A stretch of 64,000 nucleotides of DNA from Carnegiea gigantea (Eukaryota; Streptophyta; Magnoliopsida; Caryophyllales; Cactaceae). The notes beneath the pieces are model-generated. The model did no database searches. It was given only the letters and a program-made list of their open reading frames with translations, and was not told the DNA's origin. Location: contig JAKOGI010001961.1 of NCBI GenBank assembly GCA_029747015.1, forward strand, positions 30,001 to 94,000, written 5' to 3'. The position numbers and the translations under genes were made by a program. This document shows positions 1 to 11,156 of the stretch, piece by piece (positions within the stretch are counted from its first letter, which is position 1; each line of letters begins with the position of its first letter).

Positions 1-947
1 AATTTTAGCAAAAACATAGTCAAACCAATGTTTGAAGTCCCTCCAAACAATTGCTCCAAGTTCCCACAACATAACTTAGCTACAACTTTTGCAAAAAAAT
101 GTATATGCATAATCTATTCCAAAACATAAACAAACCGAGACATTATCTAGCCTGCAATGGTCTCCACAATTGTCATGAGTTTTTTCCACTACTTATAATT
201 CCTAGTGCTAAAAAACAGACCGCATATGTCCAATTCTCAGCTAATGTACAGTAATAGTCCACCTATGCACTAAAAATGATAGCTTCACTCAAAATTTATA
301 ACTCTAGAAATAGACTTCCAACATTCAGCAAAATTTACAAGAAATAGCCAGACATCATAAAGAAGTTATGATCAAATTCTTAGAATTTTTATCCAAGCCA
401 ATAATTCACAAAAATGAGAATAATGTCAAAATTATGCACTAAACAAGGTAGTTTCGATCAAAATTTCATAACTCAGAAAATACACATCCAAAATTCATAA
501 AATATTACAAGGAATTAACAAATAATATTGTTTCATAATTTTCATCAATCAAATAACTCCCTGAACGTGAAACTACGACCAAAATTGTGCACTAAAATAA
601 GACAATTTCAATGAAAAATCCGTAACTCAGAAGCCACGCATCCAAAATATAGAAAACTTCGCATAAAAGTTTCAATTAATATGAAGAAACTATAGTAAAT
701 TTTTCAGAATTTTTGGCCAAGTAAGTAATTCCCAAATATTCAAATTGTAGGCGAAATTATGAAAAATCCAAAAATAAAATCCCCTCAATTGAATTGTCTT
801 ATACCACATACTTAAGTAAAGCATTCCCAACGTAGTACATAGGAGATCAAATTACAACACAAGCTTCAAATTCATAATAATCTAACAATCATAAATAACC
901 ATGAAATTTCTAATGGTGAGTTTCTTACAATTGAATTTAAACATATC
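1..947 (-). repeat. Fragment of array LTR (LTR0), middle part
   Basis: This matches the middle of the array LTR (compare 31257-32215 in LTR5), including three degenerate direct repeats of about 155-170 bp that restart near 267, 436 and 589 with a GCACTAAA-like box. Near 947 the sequence jumps from the segment normally followed by the leader to the segment starting with a box like ACATATCCTTG, which normally lies about 1 kb earlier. The LTR0 promoter half, one spacer and the distal part of LTR1 are therefore missing, as expected from deletion or unequal recombination. Nothing here codes for protein. Confidence 0.7.
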
Positions 948-2666
948 CTTGGGGACTAGCCGCAGCTCATTCGTGTGGTACTACTAACTAGGTATACTTG
1001 TTCTAGAGGACGCGAACTACCTCAAAACATAAACTGTAGAGTCACATTGATATCCTAGTAAGTTTGGATTGAAACCTTCCTCATGAGGGATCCACGTGGC
1101 TAGCATAACACACGAGGCCGACATTCATATCCCAGGATATTGGTTAGAACCTCTCCCACCTGGTGACCTAAGTATAACGACAGTCACTACTACGGTCATA
1201 ACTTTATAATGCAATGTGACAGCCTTAGCCAACACATGAATCTCCTTCTTCATAAAAGCATTATTTAATGAGATAATATAATTCACATTATCATAATAAT
1301 ATTTTCCAATGGAACCCAATTTCTGAATTTTAACAAAAACATAATCAAAACAATGTATAATCTTAGTCCAAACAATTGCTCCAAGTTTTCACCACATAAC
1401 ATGACTATAACTTTTGTAAAGGAATGTATACGTTTCTGTTTATTTCACTATCTTCTTAGTCTTAATCCTCAAAAATAGACCAATATATCCAATACTCAGC
1501 TAACGTACACAAACACTCCACATACACAGTAAAAGTGACAGCTTCACTCAAAACATTATAACTCCATAAATACACATCCAACATTCATCAAAATTCACAA
1601 GAATTGCCAATATCATGGAGAAGTTACAGTAAATTCGTAGGATTTTTATCCAAGCGAATGATTCACTGAAATTAAAACAGTGGCCGAAAGTAAGCACTAA
1701 ATAGGGTAGTTTCAATCAAAATTTGATAACTTAGAAAATATACAGCCAAAATTCACGAGCATTTATTAGGAGTTGACAAATATTATGAAGAATCTATAGT
1801 ATAATTTTTGTAAATTTTCAACAATCCAATAACTCTCATAAATTAAAACAGTAGCTGAAATTTGCACTAAAACAGGTCGCTTTCAATCAATAATCCATAA
1901 CTTTGAAAGTATACATCCAAAATTTAGAAAACTTTACATAGAATTGCAAAATATTATGGAAAGGCTACAGTATTTAGAATTTTTGGCCATGCAAATAATT
2001 TCCAAAAATTCAAATAGTGGGCAAAATTATGAAAAATCCTAAAATAAAATCCCTTTTTTCCCCACATTCAAATTCTATTAAGCCGTATGATCAAGCAAAG
2101 GATTCACAACAGAGCACATATAAGATCAAATTCACAACACAACCTTCAAATTCATAATATCCACATAATCCAATAGTCAAATAATCATGAAATTTCCAGT
2201 GATGGATTTCTAACAATAGAACTTAGGCTTTTTATCTATTAAACCCTAAAATCATAAAGTTCATAGCTTTAACCTTCAATTAATTTCTCAAATTTAAGCA
2301 TAAACCATCAATGTAATCTTTTCCTAATCAATTTCAGGTTTAGGTAAGGAATGCAAGAACCACCCACTTCAATTTGCTAACCCCTCCTGTTTTCACGTGA
2401 TAAAAACCCTCTTTTATTTCTTTTTCTTTTTTGGGGTCACTTCACTCTCTCTATCTTTTTTTTCTCCCACCTCATTTCTTTTTTGTTTTTTATGGTGTTG
2501 TAGTAGTCTACTAAATGAGGCACACTTCTAATTATTCCCTGAAAATAATAATACTCATACTAGCTCAAGCACATATGCATATATAAAATAAATAACCTAA
2601 AGTATGCAAGTAAAATATATATTAGCACATTAGTCAAAATAGCAACTAAAAGTTTGAGACGTTACA
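948..2666 (-). repeat. Array LTR1 (partial, minus strand)
   Basis: This is the promoter-proximal 1.7 kb of an array LTR. Read on the minus strand it starts TGTAACGTC at 2666 and continues leftward through a CACGTG G-box (2394-2399), a collapsed pyrimidine-rich leader and the 170-bp subrepeats. Immediately right of 2666 lies the polypurine tract of spacer 1, so this is a 3' LTR relative to that spacer. Its distal third is lost at the LTR0 junction. No open reading frame is shared with the other copies. Confidence 0.75.
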
Positions 2667-2876
2667 TCATTCCTCCCCTCCCTTAAAAAACATTTTGTCC
2701 TTGAAACCTGAAGTACCTAATTATCCAAAATTAGGACCCATCACAGACAAAGTCACCCAAAAAACATATTGTGCATATAAACATGCATAGATAAATGTCA
2801 TCAAAGTCAGTAAATCACAGGCGTAAATATGCCCTTTAGGACAGAAGTCACTGGATTTTTCCTCTAATACCACTTG
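2667..2876 (-). other. Array spacer 1: minimal internal domain with PBS and PPT
   Basis: This 210-bp segment separates two LTRs. Read on the minus strand it begins after the end of LTR2, with a primer site close to TGGTATTAGAG (plus 2861-2872; one change from the initiator-Met-tRNA complement TGGTATCAGAG). It ends with a purine tract next to TGTAAC of LTR1 (plus about 2668-2690). The rest is AT-rich sequence conserved between spacers, with no gag or pol reading frame. The size is TRIM-like, but the flanking LTRs are about 3.1 kb. Confidence 0.75.
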
Positions 2877-5552
2877 TCTAATGCCCCGCCCGAGGTGGCT
2901 CACTGTTGCGGATGTCCAACTAGAAACACTCACAAGGCTAGGCTATCTAAACTCATTAACCTTGATTAACTTGTTAGTAGGTGAACACGACTGAAGCTCA
3001 TAACAAAATCTAACTAAAGTTAGGAAGAGTAGTTCTAAAACGTGCATTTTTATATATATTAAAGCCATATCCTTAATGGTCTTACATGTTTGCAAAGAAA
3101 ATACATTCGTGCTTGTATTCACTAAACATAGGTTTTATCGTCGACATATAATAAGGCATATATTCCCAACTAAATTATCCAAAAGTACTAAACAACTAGC
3201 TAGCCTTCTTAATGCTCATGTAGTCCCATTTTTCTTTAAAAAACCTGAAAAATGGTGAGGCATGAGTTCCCTGAGTCGAGTCAATAACTCTTACACTTTC
3301 CAAATTAACTAATTAACACATAATCAAATGGTGATACAAGAACATGTTCCTGCTAAAAAATACAATCATACATTTCATATCTATTATGTAACTTATGCTC
3401 TCGAGACATCACATGCAAACACACCTATATGCCAAAAGACGGGCAACTGCACAAGCTCATACCTATCCCATACCAGGTACGAGTCAAAGACCCTTGTTTC
3501 CACTTAATTCGCTAAAAAAAATCTACTATTAGCTTATTCACTAAACTAACCACTATCAACCATGCCCCTTGGACTCCTAGTCCTCACTCGAGTCCAAGAG
3601 AATGTAGAGTCTGCCAAGCTTGACTAATGGTCTGATTAAGATTATAACCATAATTTCCACATGCATAACTACTTATTTCTTACAATATTTTTGATAGTAT
3701 CATAACCACATAATATATACATTCCTAAAATCAATTACCATATTAAAGATGCCTTAATATTCTTTGATTTCCAACTTGAAACTGAATTTATAATGTATCA
3801 TATATTCTTATTAAAACCAAAGTTCTTAATTTTTAGAAAAATCAACCCATGACCCATAAAGAACCATCACAACATAAGGGTGGTAAAAATATCGCGGTAG
3901 ATCAATCGCAGCTCATTCATATGATACGAACAAGGCATCCTTGGTCTAGAAGATGCAAGCTGCGTGCAAAATATAAACTACTGAGTCACATTCACATCCT
4001 AGAGAGTTTGGATCGAAACATTCCTCATTAGGGACCCACATGGCTAACATAACACATAAGGTTAACAGTCATATCCTAACAAGCTGGTAAAAACTTTTCC
4101 CACTGGCCGACTTGATGATAACGACATTCACTATGACCATAGCCTTAGAACGCAATGTAACAGGGTCAAGCAAGGCATGAACCTCATTCCACATAAAAAC
4201 ACAACTTAATGGGATCATATATTTATAATATCATATAATAATTTCCAATGAAACACAATTTCACAAGTATAAAGAAAAACTAGTTAAAACAATCCATAAA
4301 GTTACTTCAAACTATTGCTCCAAGTTTCCATCACATAACTCAACTACAACTTTTGTAAAGGAATGTATATGTACAATTTATTCCAAAACATAAACAAACT
4401 GAGACATAATCCAATTCCAAATGGTTTTCATAATTTTAATTTATTTATTTGACTATTTGATTATTGGTAATGCTCAAAAATAGGCCACACATATCCAATT
4501 CTTAGCTAATGTGCACAAACAGTCCACATGCACACTAAAAATGATAGCTTCACTCAAAAATTTATGACTTTGCAAATACACATCTAACATCCATCAAATT
4601 TTACAAGGAATGGTCAAATATCATGGAGAAGCTACAATAAATTTCTCAGAATTTTAATCAAAGCTAATAATTTACAATAATTAAAACAATGGCCGAAATT
4701 ATGCACTGAGTAGGGCTTTTCCAATCAAAATTTCATAACTTAGAAAATGCACATCCAGAATTCACAAACATTTACCAAAAATTGACAAATATTATGAGGA
4801 ACCTCAAGTAAAATTTTCATAATTTTTCACCAATTCAAAGCTTCTACAAATTGAACAACAACTGAAATTGTGCTTTAGAACAGAGCAGTTTCAATCAAAA
4901 ATTCATTACTCAAAAGCTACACATCTAGAATTTGCAAAACTTTACACAAAATTCCCAAATATTATTCAGAAGTTATAGTGAATGTTCTAGAATTTTTGGC
5001 CCAGCAAGTGATTCCTAAGAATTCAAACGGCAGGTGAAATTATGAAAAATACGAAAATAAAATCCCTTTTCCCTCAACCTCATTTCTCTTAAACCACATA
5101 GTCGAGCAAAGTATTCATAACCTAGCACATAAAATATTAAATTCACAACACAACATTCAAACTCTTAATATCCACATAATCCAACAATCACAAATAATCA
5201 TGAAATTTTCTAGTGGTGGGTTTCTAATAATTGAACTTAAGCTTTTAATCTATTAAACCCTAAAAGCATTAAGTTGATAGATTCAAACTTTAATTAATTT
5301 TCTTAAATTCAAGCATAAACCATTGAGATAATCTTTCACGAATCAATTTTAGGTTAAGAGAAGGCAAAAATCACTCACCTCAATTTGTCTCCCTCTTCTT
5401 CCTCCTCCTCCTCTTCCTCTTTCTTCTTCTTCTTCTTCTTCTTCTTCTTCTTCTTCTTCAGTGCCTTCTTTGGCATCTTCTTCTCCTCCTCCTCCCCCCT
5501 CCCCCTCCTCTTCCTGTCTAACGGTGTGCGTGTATACGTTAATCAAGGTGGG

Positions 5553-6812
5553 TGATAAGTCCTTAAAGTGCACTATATTTTGAGGTCATTTTGTGCCATT
5601 TTTAGGGAGAATTATGTGCTTTACGTTATAATTTATAATCTTTTTTTCCATTTTACGCTTGGGTATGGTTCTTTTTTGTGCTTTGCAAGTATTTGAACCT
5701 TTTTGCACTTATTTTGACCCTAGTTGAGAGTATTTTGACTCCCCATGGACACCCCTAAGTCACCATGCCCATGGAAGGAAGGAAGAACAGAAGAATGTCG
5801 AGCTACTCGCCACCACGGACCCTCCGTGGTGGTGCCCACAGTCCGTGGTGTCCTTATTTCCCCTAAGGCTTTTTGTTTTCTTATGGCTTTTCGACTTCCA
5901 AGCAATTTTTAATTCCATTAATTCGCGTGGTTGTTCGGCTTCCAGCAGTTTCGCTATAAAAAGGGCTGTTTGCATCCTCAATCCACCACCACACATCCCA
6001 TCCATTCCATTTTCTTCTCTTTAAGTTTATCAATTAGATTAGGATTTTAGAAAGAGAGAGAATCAAAGTGAAGATTTGCAAGGATTCCATGCCGGGTTTG
6101 CAATCGACATATTCAAGCGCGTTAATTGGCTTTCTTTTCTCTTCTCTTCTCTTCCGTTTTCTAAATTCATATTGATGTTTTGTAATTTTGATTATGACTT
6201 TTTTTTTAGTTTTGTACTTATGCAAATACTAGTTATGTTCCTGATTTACTGTTTATCTCTTTGAGTATTTTGGAATTGTTGGATTGTTTTATTGAATCCT
6301 AGAAGTTTATTGTCTTATGAGAAATTTGATCACTTTCTTACATGTTTTGGATATTGATGAAGAACTGAAAGGTGAAATTTGATACATGAACTGTAGGAAT
6401 TGACTTGATTGTGTGGACTCTTGAGAGAGCACACCAATTGAGAAACCACGAATATAATAATTGCATGCTTAACGAACCTAAACAAATGAAAAGCCCTTAA
6501 GAAATGGTAATTTGGTTAAATTTAGGTATTTCACTTCATCTTGAAAGAGGGTTGTGATATTTTGATTGTCGATTTTAAAACAACCAATTTAGGAAGAAGT
6601 GCTTGATTGATGAGTAGATTGGGTGATTGCTTATTTTGCTTAATTACAATGATCATTTATCCATTAGATTAGATAATAGATTAGTTTGATTTCAATGTCA
6701 AGTATCGATTCACTTAGCCTATCTTGACGGAATATAATCCAATAGATCAACCAAGTCTTTGTGGGATCGACTTTGATTTGCTACAACGTCACCGTGGCAT
6801 ACAATCCTATTA
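5553..6812 (+). mobile_element. Solo LTR, 1.26 kb, in LTR2 leader
   Basis: The insert begins TGATAAGTCC, ends ATCCTATTA and is flanked by the perfect direct repeat GTGGG (5548-5552 and 6813-6817). Removing it restores the array-LTR leader GTGGGGCAAAAGC. It has a promoter-like TATAAAAAG box near 5955, downstream of a hairpin in which CCACCACGGA and its complement flank CCC (about 5812-5834). Near the 3' end is a box like AAGTCTTTGTGGGATCGAC, seen in LTRs of large plant Ty3 elements; the family assignment is only tentative. There is no internal domain, so this is a solo LTR. Confidence 0.75.
5952..5962 (+). promoter_or_regulatory. TATA box of the 5553-6812 solo LTR
   Basis: CTATAAAAAGG lies about 400 bp into the LTR, just downstream of the GC-rich palindrome. 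It has the usual form and position of a plant LTR core promoter. Activity is inferred, not shown. Confidence 0.5.
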
Positions 6813-6923
6813 GTGGGGCAAAAGCAACGAAACCCCTGCACCTCAATTTGCTACTAAGACCTTAATCACTCTTCTTCCTCCTCCTCCTTCCTCTTTGTCT
6901 TCTCGTCTCTAATGGGGTGTGTG

Positions 6924-7631
6924 TAGACCTGATAAACGGGTCGGGGACCCGCCCAACCCGCCCCCCTGGCACCTAAAAATAAGGGTTAAGGTTTGCCTTT
7001 TTTGTCTCTGACTCGCCCCGACCTTCAAATTGAGGGTACTCGACTATGATGAGGATCGGGTTTGGGTAAAAGTTTTGACCCTCTAACCCAACCAGCTAAC
7101 CCTCACTTTTTAAAGAAAAATTAAAAAGAAAAATAAAAATAAGATACTTTCGGTTTTATTTGTTCAAAACTTTTTGGGTTTCACTTTCCCATCTTCTCTT
7201 AGCACATTTCCCTCATTCACCTCACCAAATCTCATTGGTTCGTAACCTTCTAATGCGCCTTCTCTGATGTTTAGAGTAGTCATTTTAGTGAACTAATCAG
7301 TCCATTGGTTTAATGACTAAATTATATACTAGAGTATTTGTAATTACGATACGCTTATTGGAGCATTATACTATCATTTGACCTTTTATTTTGTAAGATG
7401 TTTAATGTTGACCTTTATAACAAAAAGAAAACTTAGTGCTCATTTTCTATATCAGGAGGTTTGAGGGTCGGTTCTGACCCAAGGGTCCCCTCAGGGTCAG
7501 GGTCAGCGTCAGGGTTAAAGATATGCCGACCCACATGAGGGTCGGGTGGGGTCAGGGTCGAGAAAATCCTGTCCGCCGGCCCTCATGACCCGACCCTCAA
7601 CCTAACCCCACCTTCAATTTGATCAGGTCTA
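6924..7631. mobile_element. hAT-type non-autonomous DNA transposon (708 bp)
   Basis: The ends are inverted copies of TAGACCTGATNAA (about 13 bp), flanked by 8-bp near-duplicates GGTGTGTG (6916-6923) and GGTGTGCA (7632-7639). Subterminal regions are rich in GGGTCRGG-type motifs on both sides (for example 6940-6965 and 7490-7600). Size, TIR form and 8-bp TSD fit a hAT MITE. There is no transposase sequence. It lies in the leader of LTR2, next to two other insertions. Confidence 0.7.
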
Positions 7632-7665
7632 GGTGTGCATTTATATGAATTGAAGTGGGAAAAAA

Positions 7666-8237
7666 TGTCACTTGCCGAGTTTTCGAAGACTTCTTAAATG
7701 ATCCGGGATGTTCCAGAATTTTTTAAAACCCTCTAAAATACACTAGAACATTTTAGAACATGCACAAACCTTCTAGAAAGTAGTAGAGTCTTCCATATTG
7801 TTCTAGAACCATCCAAAGTGTTTATGGTCTTATGGAGTACTTTAGCACTTTCTAGGTCATACTAAAATATTCTAGAATAATCTCTAGAATGTTCCACATG
7901 ATTCCGAACTTGTAAATACCTAGGACATTTATATGAAGAATTCTAGATGTGTAATATTAGGCATCCGATTAAATCAATTTTCGTCGTCCACGGAGAAGGT
8001 GGACGCTTATATATACTCCTAAGGGGCCTCATTTATAACGCAAGCCTTGAGGTAGTAAAAGGCATTCTCCTAAACTCTCTCTCTCTCTTGTGTGATTGCT
8101 TTTCTCTCTGCTTACTTAGTCTCCTTCAGTCTAAGTCAAGCATTCTTGGGAAGGCTTACTAGCAAACTTAGTAAGGTTAGGGAAAGATTGTTAGTGCTAT
8201 ACAGGATTTGAGGTTATGTAAGAATCATCTTGTGATA
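7666..8237 (+). repeat. 5' LTR of the gag-only element
   Basis: It starts TGTCACTTGCC and ends TTGTGATA, two bases before the primer site. A TATATATA box lies near 8009. The U3 part has many TTCNNGAA palindromes, including a three-subunit heat-shock-element-like run at 7711-7728 and further TTCTAGAA copies near 7771 and 7801. It is visibly diverged from the 3' LTR, so the insertion is not recent. Confidence 0.8.
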
Positions 8238-8239
8238 GT

Positions 8240-8251
8240 TGGTATCAGAGT
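8240..8251 (+). other. Primer-binding site (initiator Met tRNA)
   Basis: TGGTATCAGAGT starts two bases after the 5' LTR and matches the initiator-Met-tRNA 3'-end complement (TGGTATCAGAGC) at 11 of 12 bases. Confidence 0.75.
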
Positions 8252-8281
8252 ACAGTTTAGGAGATCATCATCGCTTCAAGA

Positions 8282-9783
8282 GTGACCAATGTTGGCGACC
8301 CTCAACAAAGTGGCAAGAAGGGCAAGGATAAAAGCAAGGACATGGCAGCCCTTGTCGAGGAAAGACTTGTGGAGATCAGTAACACCATTTTAGCCCTTAC
8401 AGGTAGGATAGACAACATGGACAAATGCATCAAGGAGCTCGAGGTTGAGGGGGACATGGAAGAGCTTCGGGGGAGATTGAAGCGGTGTTGAATTCCTGAC
8501 AGCTGATTTTAACAAGGAGATCCAAGCCCTTTGAGCATTAGATGTCAGCAACGATGATGAACTCCAAGCTTGTAAGGCCAAGATGGAGGCCAACAAAATG
8601 AGGGTCGAGGCTTTGGAGACTCAAATCAAAGTGTGCATGGCTGCGGAATGGCAGATCCATCCAAGTATCTAGCACTCCAAAGAGGAATCCATCAAGACCT
8701 CTTGCCTTCCACGGGCTAGGAATGCCAGGGAGATTGATAACTTTCTTTGGGGACTCGCGGCCTACATTAGAGCAATAAGCATCAAGGATAATGCCTAAAA
8801 AGCGAGTAATGTTGCTTTCTCCCTTAAGGATGTTGTGCTAGTTTTGTGGCGTCACAGGTATGATGACGTCCGGAGAGGATCCGATCCCATCAACACATGG
8901 GATGAGTCCAAGAAGGAGCTCAAGAAGCAATTTTATCATGAGGATATTGAACATGGGGTTAGGGTCGAGCTTCGATGCCTTCAACATAAAGATGGTTAAA
9001 TTCAGGAGTATGTTAAGGAGTTCGAGGAGATCCTCTGGAGATTCCAAGTAAAGGGCTCATGGGATGTTCTTTTGTTTCCTCGATGGCCTTTAGGAATAGG
9101 CCAAGATGGAGTTGAAGAGCCATGGGGTGCAAGATCTCGCATCAGTGATTAACATCTCCGAGCTGTTCATTGCTTTCAAGAAGGAGACCTCAAAGGTACG
9201 AGGCAAGAAGACTCGGGAAGGTGGTGATGGTAAGGGCAATAGGGAAAACTCTTCCAAAAGGGACCGACCTCCAAGAGACAAAGGCAATGGGAAAAGGATG
9301 GCTCTTCTGAGAAAATCTTATGCTTCCTTTGTAACGGGCCCCATTGGATTTTGGAGTGCCCGAAGCATGGTAAACTTATCACTTTTGTACTGGAAGTAAA
9401 GATGCAAGAACGGGAAAAGAAGATTGCCTCAATGTCGCTCCTAAGTTGAAGGTTAAAAACTACAAGCTATGGTGTACACTGTAGCAGATGCATATGGTGG
9501 AAGAGCTTGTCGATAAGATTAGCCTCTCTTGTAAAAAAGAGAAGGGCTACGTGAAAGGAAGTAATCCAAACAACCAATCTATGGAGTTGCTCGGGGTGTT
9601 GACATCCGGATTAGGCCATGGACGATAAAGTCGACATAACTGTCATTCCCCTTGATGATCGGAAATTCTATATAGGAATGGACTTCCTCGATATAACAAA
9701 GGCATTTATAGTTCCCTATGCTAGTACTATGTTCATCATGGACAATAGGCAAGTTTATGCAATACCTATGAGATGAGAGGCTA
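8282..9783 (+). pseudogene. Degenerate gag plus partial protease-like sequence of a Ty3-type element
   Basis: Translated piecewise, the region gives a lysine-rich N-terminus (8282-8491), then a retrotransposon gag domain around 8840-9060 with LWRHRYDDVRRG, TWDESKKELKKQFY and EYVKEFEEI, typical of plant Ty3 gag. A CX2CX3HX4C zinc knuckle (CFLCNGPHWILEC) lies at 9321-9359. Near 9650-9700 the sequence reads VIPLDDRKFYIGMDFL, resembling the end of the aspartic-protease region. Frameshifts and stops interrupt every frame and no ATG opens the gag frame, so it is not translatable as it stands. Confidence 0.75.
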
Positions 9784-10095
9784 AGAAAGAAAGAGTACTA
9801 CATGCTCTTTAATTATCAAAGAATAGGAAGTCAAGTTTCTTGGCTGCCCTCAAGATGAATGAGGGGCCTAAGGATGTGATGCCAACGATATCACATGGGA
9901 AGTTGGCACAAAGGAGGAAGCGATTCAACGGGAGGATGGGATGCAAGCGCATAAGGATCGATGTACCAAACAATTCAATACAACACATTAACCCAACCAA
10001 GCGGAAGAGACACCTCCTGGGAATGAGGTAACTCAGGAGCCAAGCATACAAAGACCAAAGGCAACACGGACGTTGCCCAAGTACATGGGGGAGAA

Positions 10096-10464
10096 TGTCA
10101 CATGCCAAGTTTTGAAAGACTTCTAAATGATCTGGGATGTTCTAGAATTTTCTAGAACCCTCTAGAATACACTAGAATATTTTAGAACATGTTTGCGTCT
10201 TCTGGAAAGTATCAGAGTCTTCCAGATTATTCGAGGACCTCCCAGACTACTCTAGCACTTTCTAGAATAATCTTAAGAATGTTCCACATGATTCTAGACT
10301 TGTAAATACCTAGGATATTTGTATGGAGAATTCTAGATGTGTAATATTATCCGTTGGATTAAATCGATCTTCAATGTCCATTAAGGAGGTGGAGGCCTAT
10401 ATATACTCCAAAGGGGCCTCATTTGTAAAGCAAGCCTTAAGGTAATAAAACATATTCTACTAAA

Positions 10465-10495
<31 letters not shown>

Positions 10496-10653
10496 TCTCT
10501 CTTATGTGTGATCTCTTTTCTCTCAAGTTACTTAGTCTCCTTAAGTCTAAGTCACACAGTCCTTGGAAGGCTTACTAGAAAACATAGTAAGTCTAGGGAA
10601 AGTTCGCGAGTGCCACATGGGATTCAACATTGTGTAAGAATCATCCCGTGACA
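10096..10653 (+). repeat. 3' LTR of the gag-only element
   Basis: It starts TGTCACATGCC after the purine tract and ends CCCGTGACA. It has a TATATATA box (about 10399-10405), a CT-rich run (10464-10500) and the heat-shock-element-like array annotated separately. Confidence 0.8.
10140..10157 (+). promoter_or_regulatory. Perfect four-subunit heat-shock-element-like motif
   Basis: TTCTAGAATTTTCTAGAA is TTC-NN-GAA-NN-TTC-NN-GAA, four correctly phased heat-shock-factor half-sites. It lies about 260 bp upstream of the TATA box in the 3' LTR. More TAGAA/TTCTRGAA copies follow to about 10290. The 5' LTR copy keeps three subunits. Heat responsiveness is an inference from the motif. Confidence 0.55.
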
Positions 10654-10946
10654 AAAAGCAAAGGACCCCCTGTTTTCACATGATGAAAACCCACCTTTTT
10701 GTTTCTTTTTATTAGGTTAATTCCCTCTTTATTTGTTTCCTTCCACCTTATTTATATTTCTTTTTTGGGGGCTAAGTTGTAGTAATCTAGTAAATAAGGC
10801 ATGCTTCTCATTATTCCCCAAAAATAACAGTACTAATACTAGCTCAAGCACATATAAGTATAAAAAATAAATAACCTAAAGTATGCATAAAAAATATACA
10901 GTAGCACATAAGTCAAAATTTGCAATTTAAAATTCAGTGCGTTACA

Positions 10947-11156
10947 TCATTCCCCCCCTTTAAAAAAAAGTTTTGTCCTCAAAACTTAAACTACCTAGTT
11001 GACCAACATAAGGACCCCCTAGAAACAAGGTCACCCAAGAAACATATTGTGCACATAAACACACATATATGCACATCGTCAAGCAAAAACCCAATCACAT
11101 GCGCACATATGCCCTTTAGGCCAGATGTCACAAGAATTTTGCTCTAATAGCACTTC
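10947..11156 (-). other. Array spacer 2: minimal internal domain
   Basis: This 210-bp spacer has the same layout as spacer 1. The primer-site relative on minus is TGCTATTAGAGC (plus about 11141-11152), and the purine tract on minus abuts LTR2 (plus 10948-10969). LTR3 ends at 11157 with a degenerate TATAATGTCC (plus sense). No coding capacity. Confidence 0.75.

Larger units (their letters stand above)
7666..10653 (+). mobile_element. Gag-only LTR retrotransposon (TR-GAG-like), 2,988 bp
   Basis: Two LTRs of 572 and 558 bp start TGTCAC and end GTGAYA. They flank a 1.86-kb internal region with an initiator-Met primer site (TGGTATCAGAG at 8240), a gag pseudogene with a CCHC knuckle, a short protease-like stretch and a purine tract (ACATGGGGGAGAA at about 10083-10095). 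Flanks are AAAAA (7661-7665) and AAAAG (10654-10658), a 4/5 match to a 5-bp TSD. No reverse transcriptase or integrase is present. This matches the published TR-GAG class: terminal repeats, gag, dependence on another element. Confidence 0.8.
2877..10946 (-). repeat. Array LTR2 (minus strand), carrying three nested insertions
   Basis: The minus-strand LTR runs from TGTAAC at 10946 down to a degenerate ATTACA-type end at 2877. Subtracting the solo LTR (5553-6812), the hAT-type MITE (6924-7631) and the gag-only element (7666-10653) with their TSDs leaves about 3.1 kb, the size of the intact LTR3. The leader zone (pyrimidine-rich on plus at 5385-5530 and 6840-6915) carries an intact splice-donor-like GAG|GTGAGT on minus (plus 5372-5380). 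The G-box has decayed to CACATG (10677-10682). All three insertions are in the leader zone. Confidence 0.75.

Noticed and set aside
5349..5573. Minus-strand frame with a long glutamate run.
   Set aside because: It is a translation of the (GAA)n/(GAG)n leader microsatellite.
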